A stretch of 13,146 bases of DNA from CAYJDG01 sp964368875. GTDB taxonomy: Bacteria > Pseudomonadota > Alphaproteobacteria > Micavibrionales > Micavibrionaceae. The position numbers and the translations under genes are program-made. The DNA lies in contig CAYJDG010000056.1 of the NCBI GenBank assembly GCA_964368875.1, positions 1-13,146 on the forward strand, in the 5' to 3' direction. A model generated the notes under the pieces. That model saw only the letters and a program-made list of their open reading frames with translations. It was not told the origin of the DNA and searched no databases. The first letter of the stretch is position 1. The number at the start of each line of letters is the position of its first letter. Below, one piece after another: positions 6,960 through 13,146 of this stretch.

Positions 6960-7574
6960 ATGTTCCAGGATGCCTATATCAAATGTGACCGTCTCGAGAC
7001 GGAAGACCTGCTCAAATCCTTTAGCGGATATATTGAGGGCTCTGCCTTTCCTGCAGCCACAACTGTCATTATGGCGCGGCCTCTTTCGTTTTATCCCGGC
7101 TACACATTTTATGATATTGCCGATCATGCAACCATGCCGGCCCGTCGCCGGTTCCTGCTGCAAAAGCAGGATGATGTGGTTGTGCTAGATTTTACCAATG
7201 CCCCCTTATATGCGTTGAATAACCGCGCTCCCCTGGCGCTCACTCCCGATAACCTGCCTGACTATGTGCGGTTTTTCTTTTCCTTCGTGCGCGGGCGTCA
7301 CGGGCGGTTTCAGATTTGCGAAACGGTTGATGACATTCACTGGCGCGATGATCCGGCCCCCTCGGCCCGTAAAGCCGTGTCCCAGATGCTGGCTCCGCTT
7401 GAAATTGTCGAAACTGCGCCGGATGGCACGACCGTTCTCGCGGCCCGCATGATGTTCAAGGACACGCTGTTTGAAACCCGGATCACGGTCGATCCGCTGG
7501 GATTTGTAAAATTGTCTGAGGAAAAACTCCTCGTTGAGGACATGCCGGTCATGGACGACACGTTTGGCCAATAG
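6960..7574 (+). CDS. Hypothetical soluble protein between the hemE gap and ihfB
   Basis: This is a 204-residue protein that I do not recognise. It is cytoplasmic by appearance, with no signal peptide or membrane helix. The central part (about 55-130) reads as alternating strands and helices, with VVVLDFTNAPLYALNNR and a YVRFFFSFVRGRHGRF segment. The C-terminus is acidic and ends LLVEDMPVMDDTFGQ. Codon use and steady frame support a real gene. The ATG at 6960 has an AGGG four bases before its spacer end and is preferred. A GTG at 6930 in the same frame would add ten residues but has no SD, and an in-frame stop at 6894 limits the extension. It diverges from hemE and lies 174 bases before ihfB on the same strand. 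A fold related to small ligand-sensing domains is possible but not supported by any motif I can name. Confidence 0.75.
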   Translation: MFQDAYIKCDRLETEDLLKSFSGYIEGSAFPAATTVIMARPLSFYPGYTFYDIADHATMPARRRFLLQKQDDVVVLDFTNAPLYALNNRAPLALTPDNLPDYVRFFFSFVRGRHGRFQICETVDDIHWRDDPAPSARKAVSQMLAPLEIVETAPDGTTVLAARMMFKDTLFETRITVDPLGFVKLSEEKLLVEDMPVMDDTFGQ

Positions 7575-7659
7575 TTCTGGCGGCTAAAAAGTCTTAGAAA
7601 TCCCTTAAAAACATAGTTCTGTAAAATAGAAAAAAAGTCCTTTTGTTTCAGTGTTTTGC

Positions 7660-7688
7660 TTGACTCGGGCCGCCAAGGGCGACAAAAT
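7660..7688 (+). promoter_or_regulatory. Sigma70 promoter of ihfB
   Basis: TTGACT (7660-7665) and CAAAAT (7683-7688) are separated by exactly 17 bases and lie 60 bases before the ihfB ATG. The -35 matches 5 of 6 and the -10 matches 4 of 6. The 174-base gap 7575-7748 otherwise holds AT-rich DNA, and no hairpin terminator was seen for the preceding gene. Confidence 0.55.
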
Positions 7689-7735
7689 TGATGGATACTT
7701 GAAACAGATTGATTGCTCAGGCTTTCCAAGAGGAT

Positions 7736-7740
7736 AGGGG
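7736..7740 (+). promoter_or_regulatory. Ribosome binding site that fixes the ihfB start
   Basis: AGGGG ends 8 bases before the ATG at 7749. The open frame extends upstream to 7713, but only the ATG at 7749 has this spacing and gives the normal IHF N-terminus MTRSELI. Confidence 0.7.
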
Positions 7741-7748
7741 ACTTAGGA

Positions 7749-8033
7749 ATGACACGTTCCGAACTGATCCAGAAATTGGCTGAAAAAAATCCGCATCTCT
7801 ATCTGCGCGATGTTGAAACGATCGTCGACACAACCTTCGATGAAATCACTGAAGCATTGATTCGGGGCGACCGTGTCGAATTGCGCGGCTTTGGAACATT
7901 CTCTGTCAAAGAACGCAACGCACGCACTGGCCGCAATCCGCGCACGGGCGAAAGCGTCACCGTCGATGCCAAACGTCTGCCGTTCTTTAAAACTGGCAAA
8001 GGCCTGCGCGAACGTCTCAACGACGACGCATAA
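7749..8033 (+). CDS. ihfB: Integration host factor subunit beta
   Basis: IHF beta pairs with IHF alpha to bind and sharply bend DNA in the minor groove, acting in replication initiation, recombination and transcription. The protein has 94 residues, the family norm. It begins MTRSELIQKLAEKNPHLY. The core RGFGTFSVK spans 46-54, and the DNA-binding arm ARTGRNPRTGE (58-68) carries the intercalating Pro64. RLPFFKTGKGLRERL (76-90) closes it. The N-terminus and the YLRDVE segment favour IHF beta over HU. It has its own promoter, and lapA and pyrF follow closely. The distance to lapA is 11 bases. This order is common in alphaproteobacteria. Confidence 0.93.
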   Translation: MTRSELIQKLAEKNPHLYLRDVETIVDTTFDEITEALIRGDRVELRGFGTFSVKERNARTGRNPRTGESVTVDAKRLPFFKTGKGLRERLNDDA

Positions 8034-8044
8034 GCGGGGCGTGT

Positions 8045-8377
8045 ATGACCGCCCTTTTTAAAATCCTCATCACGATTTTTTTTGTCGCGATTTTATTGTG
8101 GCTCAGCTTTGCCAATCGCGATGCGATTATGCTGGAATGGTCTCCGTTCCATGATGCCGCTTCGGTTCCAGTTGCGGTGCTGGTGCTGGCAGCTACGGTC
8201 TGCGGTTTTATCTGGGGTGGATTGATCGTCTGGTTGAACACGGCACCACTGCGGCGCGATCGCCGACGTAAGGCAAAAGATCTCGATCGCCTCGAAAAAG
8301 AATTGAAGGCTGCGACCAGTGCGCCTATACAGACTGCCACGCCGTCCCCTTCACACACAGACCCGCTGCTCACATGA
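8045..8377 (+). CDS. lapA: LapA (DUF1049) domain inner-membrane protein
   Basis: This is a 110-residue membrane protein of the LapA/DUF1049 family. In E. coli LapA works with LapB in controlling lipopolysaccharide synthesis through LpxC turnover. In alphaproteobacteria the role is less certain. Two membrane helices are visible at about 5-23 and 41-64. Between them is the typical SFANRDAIMLEW stretch. A basic cytoplasmic segment (RRDRRRK, 70-76) leads to a short coiled coil (77-90) and a Thr/Pro-rich tail. The ATG at 8045 is preceded only by a weak G-rich site. Its stop overlaps the pyrF start by four bases (ATGA), so the two are co-translated. The gene symbol rests on domain identity and position beside ihfB. 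Confidence 0.85.
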   Translation: MTALFKILITIFFVAILLWLSFANRDAIMLEWSPFHDAASVPVAVLVLAATVCGFIWGGLIVWLNTAPLRRDRRRKAKDLDRLEKELKAATSAPIQTATPSPSHTDPLLT

Positions 8378-9084
8378 CCACACGCATATATTGCGCCATC
8401 GATACTCCCGATCATGACCGGGCGCTTCATCTTGCTCAGACATTGTCTGCCGTGCCGGGATGCGGGATCAAACTCGGTCTTGAATATTTCAGCGCCAATG
8501 GAGCAGCCGGCGTCGATAAAATCCGCACGGCATTGCCGGACGTGCCGCTTTTTCTAGATGTGAAATATCACGACATTCCCAACACGGTCGCTCAGGCCTA
8601 CCGCGCGCTCGCCGGACTGGGCGTGACCTATCTCAACCTGCATGCGAGCGGCGGCGCTGAAATGATGAAGCTCGCACGCTCGGTCCTCAATGAAGAAGCT
8701 GACAAGCGTGGCGTACCTGCCCCCGGTATTCTTGCGGTCACCGTTCTAACTTCGCTTGATGACGGCAATCTTGAGACTGTCGGTCAGAAAACCCCTGCCG
8801 CGGATCAGGTGCTGCGCCTTGCCCGCCTCACCCAAAATTGCGGTTTGGCCGGGGTGGTGTGTTCTGCCCACGAAATCCGGACCCTGCGCCACGAGCTCGG
8901 ACCTGCTTTTATCCTGATGGTTCCGGGTATCCGCCCGGCGGGATCAGAAAAAGGTGATCAAAAGCGTGTTATGACACCGGACGAGGCCTTTGATGCTGGG
9001 GCGACCCACCTCGTGATTGGACGCCCGATAACCGGGGCCAAAGATCCAGCTCTTGCCGCCCGCGAAATTCTGCATATTTCTTGA
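8374..9084 (+). CDS. pyrF: Orotidine 5'-phosphate decarboxylase
   Basis: PyrF decarboxylates OMP to UMP, the last step of de novo pyrimidine synthesis, in the cytoplasm. The length of 236 residues is normal for the short bacterial form. The catalytic motif DVKYHDIPNT (62-71) contains the Asp-x-Lys-x-x-Asp set (Asp62, Lys64, Asp67). The N-terminal AID (8-10) and GIKLGLEYF (31-39) supply Asp10 and Lys33. PGIRPAG and VIGRPIT near the C-terminus are the phosphate-binding parts of the TIM barrel. The ATG overlaps the lapA stop by four bases. The gene closes the ihfB-lapA-pyrF run, and no hairpin terminator was found after it. Confidence 0.96.
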   Translation: MTTRIYCAIDTPDHDRALHLAQTLSAVPGCGIKLGLEYFSANGAAGVDKIRTALPDVPLFLDVKYHDIPNTVAQAYRALAGLGVTYLNLHASGGAEMMKLARSVLNEEADKRGVPAPGILAVTVLTSLDDGNLETVGQKTPAADQVLRLARLTQNCGLAGVVCSAHEIRTLRHELGPAFILMVPGIRPAGSEKGDQKRVMTPDEAFDAGATHLVIGRPITGAKDPALAAREILHIS

Positions 9085-9109
9085 CACAACACTCCCCAAT
9101 AATTAGACA
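9081..9109 (+). promoter_or_regulatory. Possible promoter overlapping the pyrF stop codon
   Basis: A perfect -35 box TTGACA (9081-9086) includes the pyrF stop. At 17 bases spacing the -10 would be TAGACA (9104-9109), matching only 3 of 6. A better hexamer CATAAT lies too far away, at 21 bases. A short dyad TAGAC/GTCTA (9104-9108 and 9121-9125) flanks a seven-T run and might be an operator. Confidence 0.3.
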
Positions 9110-9138
9110 TAATTTTTTTAGTCTATGTGGTGTATTAT

Positions 9139-10056
9139 ATGAGTTTAAGAAATCAGATCCGTGGGACCAACGATCCTCAGCAATTCGTCCAGGTGGCTCA
9201 GCGGGCCCTGCGCGCTGGTGAAGACCCGAACCTGATTACACCCGATCAGGTGGGCGCCGTCACCACACGGCTCTTTGAACAGGTCGGCGACAACACCCAT
9301 CAGATTTTTACCCGCATGCACATGATTACGCATCATGGGACCCAAGGCACACGGTTGCTCGAGCCTTTTTATCGTGCCATCGAAAAAGGTCTCGGTGAGA
9401 TTGGGGCCCAGCGTGACGACGGTCTCCAGCAATGGCCGGAATTTTTCTGCGGAATAAATCCTCTCCTTGGTTCTGATACACGTCTGCGCAAAATGGTGGC
9501 AGCCAAAGTCGCTGACGAGGGATTATCGAGCCTGGTCTGGTCGATCGATGCCAAACGGCCTGCGCATGCGAATGCGCGTATTATTGATACCTCGACAGCG
9601 ATCGTTCAGGCTCTCGGGACTGTGCCGGAGCTTGTCGCCGCGCTCGATGTCGACGTTATCAAAAGTTTGGTCAGGGCTCATGTTGAGTCCGCCGGCTGCT
9701 ATGTCACGGCTGCGCCGACATTGATGAAACTGCGTCAAACCCCGCCGTTGCTGCGGGCAATCGTCGAGAGTGAAAATGGCCTCGGCCACCATTTTGCTGC
9801 CTATGCCATCAAAACCAATAAACCTGATAGACCCGGAAGCACCCTAATCAGTCTGGAATTCAACCGCGATGCCGGGACAGTCGCTGCCTATGCGCTGACG
9901 CGGACACGCCACAACTTTACCAGCGAGCCGATTATCCTGGGCAATGGCATGGATGCTCCGGTCGCCGAAGCCCTGCTCCATCATACGTATGCGGATTTGC
10001 CGGACCAAGGGTGGGTCGTGAAAATTGCTGAAGCTGAAGCTTTGCGGCTTGGCTAG
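9139..10056 (+). CDS. Hypothetical protein of about 305 residues
   Basis: This is a soluble protein of unknown function that I do not recognise. No signal peptide, membrane helix or metal-binding cluster is visible. The N-terminal half looks helical (segments around FVQVAQRALRAG, and a His-containing MHMITHHGTQGTRLLEPFYR). The C-terminal part has strand-like stretches such as STLISLEFNRDAGTVAAYAL and ends with a helix KIAEAEALRLG. Two neighbouring starts are possible: the ATG at 9139, or a GTG at 9127 that adds MVYY. Neither has a strong SD, and the ATG is preferred. It lies 54 bases after pyrF with a possible promoter of its own. Its stop faces the end of the next gene, 5 bases away. Confidence 0.8.
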   Translation: MSLRNQIRGTNDPQQFVQVAQRALRAGEDPNLITPDQVGAVTTRLFEQVGDNTHQIFTRMHMITHHGTQGTRLLEPFYRAIEKGLGEIGAQRDDGLQQWPEFFCGINPLLGSDTRLRKMVAAKVADEGLSSLVWSIDAKRPAHANARIIDTSTAIVQALGTVPELVAALDVDVIKSLVRAHVESAGCYVTAAPTLMKLRQTPPLLRAIVESENGLGHHFAAYAIKTNKPDRPGSTLISLEFNRDAGTVAAYALTRTRHNFTSEPIILGNGMDAPVAEALLHHTYADLPDQGWVVKIAEAEALRLG

Positions 10057-10061
10057 GGGCT

Positions 10062-10541
10062 TTACGGGGCGTGCTCAGAATGCGGGATGCGCGGCGTCTT
10101 GGCAGATACGTTCAAAATCCAGTTAAACACCGCCTCTTCTACTATATCTTTCATTTTCTCAAGGTCGCCGTCTTCGGTCCAGCTCTCAGACCGGACCAAC
10201 ACGCCCGCTACGTCGACCTGATCCAGCGAATAAACAGTCGCCTCGTCTGTGCCGGTATAGGCCGCAAAAGTCAGGCTTGGCCCCGGCTCGGGCCGCGTGA
10301 CATGTAGAAATTCGAGAGCATGCAACACCGTGGGTGGCAGATACCCCAACCCTGAAGGCTGCTGATGTAAAGTAAAGCCTTCGCCATTGGGTGTGTGCTG
10401 CGGATCAACCCTGATGCGCTGCTTGCTGCCAGCTTCGCCAAGCGTGCTATAATGATGGGCATATTTGTACAGCTCGCCGATCAGGATGCGGGCGGCCGGT
10501 GCCAACCGGTCAGGGCGGTGAAAAGGGTGCGTCATATCCAT
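10062..10541 (-). CDS. Hypothetical protein of 159 residues
   Basis: This is a small soluble protein that I do not recognise. It begins MDMTHPFHRPDRLAPAARIL, followed by a probable helix. The middle has a possible small alpha/beta domain (LHALEFLHVTRPEPGPSLTF, then ATVYSLDQVDVAGVLV). An acidic helix DLEKMKDIVEEAVFNWIL precedes a short tail with several His and Pro. There is no signal peptide, membrane helix or cysteine. The ATG at 10541 has an AAGG site 7 bases upstream, which supports this start over the ATG two codons later. It converges on the 305-residue gene with 5 bases between stops. It lies 126 bases after folC on the same strand and could be part of that transcript. Function unknown. 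Confidence 0.72.
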   Translation of the reverse strand: MDMTHPFHRPDRLAPAARILIGELYKYAHHYSTLGEAGSKQRIRVDPQHTPNGEGFTLHQQPSGLGYLPPTVLHALEFLHVTRPEPGPSLTFAAYTGTDEATVYSLDQVDVAGVLVRSESWTEDGDLEKMKDIVEEAVFNWILNVSAKTPRIPHSEHAP

Positions 10542-10553
10542 GAATGGGCCTTA

Positions 10554-10568
10554 GTGCCGGTCCGGCAC
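10554..10568. repeat. Perfect palindrome GTGCCGG-t-CCGGCAC upstream of the 159-residue gene
   Basis: Seven bases on each side of a central T are exact reverse complements. As RNA, at least five GC-rich pairs with a 5-base loop could form. On the minus strand it lies directly before the AAGG ribosome site of the gene starting at 10541, with no T-run after it. An operator or leader hairpin is more likely than a terminator. The rest of the 10542-10667 gap contains only very short peptides. Confidence 0.45.
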
Positions 10569-10667
10569 GGAGAAAATAAACTCAGGCGGTAATTTTCAGA
10601 TCGTCGTTGGAAGAAATCATAGACCCAATAAATTTCTCTGCAAGCGCTGCTTTACAAAAAAGTGCAT

Positions 10668-12023
10668 TTAGGAACTGGTCTTGAGAATTTCACCTGCAAG
10701 ATACAGTGACCCGGTAATCAGCAACCTGCCGCCTTTGGCGCTGGCCACGCCTTGCCGCACGGCCGTAACCACATCTGCAACGGGGGTGACGGGCAGGTGC
10801 GTGCTTGGCGCAATATCGGCGGCCAGCATCTCAGCACTCAGGCTGAGGGGCTGGTCAGGGATGGTCAGGGTATAGATGGCCTGTGCCTGCGGCAAAAGCG
10901 GGGCGATAAAATTGCGCGGGTCTTTGGTGTTGAGCATGCCAAGGATCAGAGTCAACGGCTTGCCGTCCTGCGCGGCCCACACCTGTGCCTGTTTACCCAA
11001 AACCTCTCCGCCCGTGTCATTGTGGCCGCCATCCAGCCACAGCTCCCACCCCGGCGGCAGAAGCTCAGGCAAGGCCCCCGTGGTCAGTCTCTGCAGACGT
11101 CCCGGCCAGATGATCTGGCCCAAACCAGGCTCCAGTGCCGCTGTGCCGAGTGGTTTCGGCAAAGTGTTTTCAATGGTCAGCAGGGCCATCAGCGCGGTCG
11201 CGGCGTTGGCGATCTGGTGTGCGCCGATCAGGTTCGGCCGCGGGAAATGATAGGTGTCGGCACCGCTGTGGAGAATAAAACCGTCGCCTGTGGGCTCGAA
11301 TGACCACTCATGGCCGTGGCGGTAAAGCGGCGCGCCGACCTTCTCGGCGTAGTCTTCAAACACCTGCATCACCCCGCCCTGAAGACCTTGAGCGGTCTGT
11401 GGGCCGATAATGGCAGGCACCCCGCGCTTCATGATGGCGGCTTTTTCCCCAGCGATTTGCGCAAGCGTCGTGCCCAAAAACTGGGTGTGGTCACTGGAAA
11501 TGACGGTGATGATAGTTGCAAGCGGCTTCTTTACGACGTTGGTGGCATCGAGCCTGCCGCCCATTCCGGTTTCGAGAAGGCAAAGATCAGCGGGCGTACG
11601 CGCAAATTCAAGCAGTCCTGCAGCCGTGATCAGTTCGAACGAGGTTGTCTCCTGCCCGGCGTTCACGCGCTCGGTTTCCTCCAGCAAGGCAATCAGGCGG
11701 TCGGTCCTGATTTCCTCATCAGCAATCACGAAGCGTTCATTGAAGCGCACCAGATGCGGCGAGGTCATCACATGACAGGACATGCCGGCGGCCCGGGCGA
11801 CTGCGCGGATGGTGGCAAGCGTTGAGCCCTTGCCGTTGGTTCCAGCGATATGAATAACAGGCGGCAGGCGGTCCTGCGGATTGCCAAGATCGCGCAGCAG
11901 GCGGAAGGTCCGGTCCAGATTGGGATCGATTGCGCGCGGATAATAGGTGCCGAGCCGCTCCAGCAGATCGGCCAGAACCCGGTCTTTGCTGTTAGAGTCA
12001 GCGGACCGCAGGTTTGCGGACAT
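10668..12023 (-). CDS. folC: Bifunctional dihydrofolate synthase / folylpolyglutamate synthase
   Basis: FolC joins glutamate to dihydropteroate to make dihydrofolate, then extends folates with further glutamates, using ATP. The length of 451 residues is normal. The ATP-binding P-loop HIAGTNGKGST is at 58-68. It is followed by SPHLVRFNERFVI (88-100), LLETGMGGRLDATN, the SSDHTQFLG metal and substrate region, and EKAAIMKRGVPAI, all family hallmarks. The C-terminal domain begins near WPGRLQRL, with LDGGHNDTGG and LILGMLNTKD. The ATG at 12023 lies inside the end of accD, giving a 26-base overlap. The SD is poor, so translation is probably coupled to accD. The first 15 residues are hydrophilic and not conserved, so a later start cannot be excluded. 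Confidence 0.95.
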   Translation of the reverse strand: MSANLRSADSNSKDRVLADLLERLGTYYPRAIDPNLDRTFRLLRDLGNPQDRLPPVIHIAGTNGKGSTLATIRAVARAAGMSCHVMTSPHLVRFNERFVIADEEIRTDRLIALLEETERVNAGQETTSFELITAAGLLEFARTPADLCLLETGMGGRLDATNVVKKPLATIITVISSDHTQFLGTTLAQIAGEKAAIMKRGVPAIIGPQTAQGLQGGVMQVFEDYAEKVGAPLYRHGHEWSFEPTGDGFILHSGADTYHFPRPNLIGAHQIANAATALMALLTIENTLPKPLGTAALEPGLGQIIWPGRLQRLTTGALPELLPPGWELWLDGGHNDTGGEVLGKQAQVWAAQDGKPLTLILGMLNTKDPRNFIAPLLPQAQAIYTLTIPDQPLSLSAEMLAADIAPSTHLPVTPVADVVTAVRQGVASAKGGRLLITGSLYLAGEILKTSS

Positions 12024-13077
12024 TGTGCGGCAGCAGGTCTTCGTTGGCAGGGGCTTTCACTGCGACTGCAGTGGGTTTCTTTTTCGCAGGCGGCGTTATT
12101 TCGACCTGATTGATGGTTGCGCCACTGGTGCCATACCCCTGTGCTGTATAGACGCTGCGGCCACTTGGCTTCGGCGTACCGCCTTGTGGGCCGGGGCCCC
12201 CAGCAGGGCTTTGGCGGTCGGAACTGCCGTTGCGCTGCATCAACAGAGACAGGATACGAGCGAAGGTGGTTTTCAGATCCTTGCGCGCAACGACCATATC
12301 GACCATGCCGTGATCTTTCAGATATTCGGCCGTCTGGAAATTGGCGGGCAGCTGCTCGCGAATGGTTTCTTCGATCACGCGCTTGCCAGCAAATCCGATC
12401 ATCGCGCCGGGCTCAGCAATATGGATGTCGCCGAGCATGGCAAAGGACGCACTGACGCCGCCCGTGGTCGGATCGGTCAGCAGCACGATATACGGCAGGC
12501 CTGCATCTTTGACGAGTTGAACTGCCACAGTGGTGCGGGGCATCTGCATCAGGGAGATGATCCCTTCCTGCATCCGTGCGCCACCCGAAGCTGGAATGGC
12601 GATCAGGGCCGCGCGGCTTGAAATGGCGGTTTCGGCAGCGCGAACGATACCCTCGCCGACAGCGGCACCCATCGAGCCGCCCATGAAATCGAAATTGAAC
12701 GCGGCGATGACCGTTTTGTTGCCGCCGATTTTACCTTCGGCGACGATGATCGCATCTTTTTCACCGGTCTTGGTCTGCGCGTCTTTCAGACGGTCCGCAT
12801 ATTTTTTCTTATCGCGGAATTTGAGCGGGTCAGCCGGAACCTCAGGCACGCGCACGGTAACGTATTTGCCCTCATCAAAGAGCAGGGTCAGACGGTCGGC
12901 CAGTTTGAATTTCAAATGATGCCCGCAATGGGTGCAGACATTGAGGTTTTCCGTGAGATCACGGTTGAACAGCATGCCTTCGCACGCAGGGCATTTCTGC
13001 CAGAGATTATCCGGGACATCTTTCTGTCCGACGATCGAGCGGATTTTCGGGCGGATGAAGTTTGATAACCAGTTCAT
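11998..13077 (-). CDS. accD: Acetyl-CoA carboxylase carboxyltransferase subunit beta, with a C-terminal extension
   Basis: AccD and AccA form the carboxyltransferase that moves CO2 from biotin carrier to acetyl-CoA, giving malonyl-CoA for fatty-acid synthesis. The zinc finger is C29-x2-C32-x15-C48-x2-C51. The crotonase-fold carboxyltransferase domain follows, with FNFDFMGGSMG (127-137), IPASGGARMQEG (161-172) and TDPTTGGVSASF (201-212). The normal protein ends near residue 282. Here 78 more residues follow (282-359), rich in Gly, Pro, Ser and Lys and probably disordered. The ATG at 13077 has AGAGGG 9 bases upstream. The end overlaps folC, and a candidate promoter lies just upstream. No trpA is seen before it. 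Confidence 0.95.
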   Translation of the reverse strand: MNWLSNFIRPKIRSIVGQKDVPDNLWQKCPACEGMLFNRDLTENLNVCTHCGHHLKFKLADRLTLLFDEGKYVTVRVPEVPADPLKFRDKKKYADRLKDAQTKTGEKDAIIVAEGKIGGNKTVIAAFNFDFMGGSMGAAVGEGIVRAAETAISSRAALIAIPASGGARMQEGIISLMQMPRTTVAVQLVKDAGLPYIVLLTDPTTGGVSASFAMLGDIHIAEPGAMIGFAGKRVIEETIREQLPANFQTAEYLKDHGMVDMVVARKDLKTTFARILSLLMQRNGSSDRQSPAGGPGPQGGTPKPSGRSVYTAQGYGTSGATINQVEITPPAKKKPTAVAVKAPANEDLLPHNVRKPAVR

Positions 13078-13092
13078 GGAGGAATTCCCTCT
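13078..13092 (-). promoter_or_regulatory. accD ribosome binding site within a small hairpin
   Basis: On the minus strand, AGAGGG (13087-13092) is the SD, and GAGG can pair with CCTC just before the ATG across a 5-base loop (GAGG-gaatt-CCTC). This could partly hide the site. The stem has only four pairs, so the effect may be small. Confidence 0.35.
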
Positions 13093-13112
13093 GAAATTTC
13101 AATAAGCTCGGC

Positions 13113-13143
13113 ACTATACCGGAAAGGGGGGTGATGGTGTCAA
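13113..13143 (-). promoter_or_regulatory. Candidate sigma70 promoter of accD-folC
   Basis: On the minus strand TTGACA (13138-13143) matches the -35 perfectly and TATAGT (13113-13118) matches the -10 in 5 of 6. The spacer is 19 bases, longer than ideal. It lies about 36 bases upstream of the accD ATG. Confidence 0.5.
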
Positions 13144-13146
13144 GTT

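Noticed and set aside
6678..7163. Open frame on the minus strand across the hemE gap (161 codons)
   Set aside because: It runs antisense over the start of the 6960 gene. Its translation is rich in Arg, Lys and Cys without a domain, and no ribosome site is visible.
10605..10667. Tiny peptides after folC on the minus strand (16 and 12 codons)
   Set aside because: They are too short, without clear ribosome sites or similarity to anything recognised. They could be remnants, but nothing supports it.

Overview
The window looks like chromosomal DNA of an alphaproteobacterium. The evidence is a set of housekeeping clusters typical of that class: hemE-hemH-hemJ (late heme synthesis, with the HemJ-type protoporphyrinogen oxidase), ihfB-lapA-pyrF, and accD-folC. 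Species cannot be fixed from the sequence. No tRNA, rRNA, insertion sequence, CRISPR array or integrase is visible.

Left part (1-3181, + strand): the C-terminal end of an unidentified protein, then a tight three-gene operon (365-3156) of unrecognised cytoplasmic proteins. These three appear to be diverged paralogues of one another. A hairpin at 3158-3181 ends this operon and also serves the gene that converges on it.

Middle left (3206-6593, - strand): a small secreted PEP-CTERM protein with its own candidate promoter, then the heme operon. Transcription runs hemE, hemH, hemJ, with a 1-base overlap and a 2-base gap. The genes cover uroporphyrinogen decarboxylase, ferrochelatase (with a cysteine pattern suggesting a [2Fe-2S] cluster) and HemJ. 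HemF/HemN must lie elsewhere.

Divergent gap (6594-6959): a non-coding stretch upstream of hemE. It has an AT-rich block, a CtrA-box-like motif and several DnaA-box-like motifs. In Caulobacter and several other alphaproteobacteria the chromosome origin sits beside hemE, so this gap is a candidate oriC, though not a proven one.

Middle right (6960-10056, + strand): a hypothetical protein, ihfB (nucleoid protein IHF beta) with a clear promoter, a LapA-domain membrane protein, pyrF (UMP synthesis), and a second hypothetical protein of 305 residues.

Right part (10062-13077, - strand): a 159-residue hypothetical protein, folC (folate synthesis) and accD (first step of fatty-acid synthesis). accD has an unusual 78-residue C-terminal tail, and its end overlaps the start of folC. 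accD has its own promoter at the window edge. In many alphaproteobacteria these genes form one run, ihfB-lapA-pyrF-trpFBA-accD-folC. Here accD-folC is inverted and no trp genes are seen, which suggests a local rearrangement.
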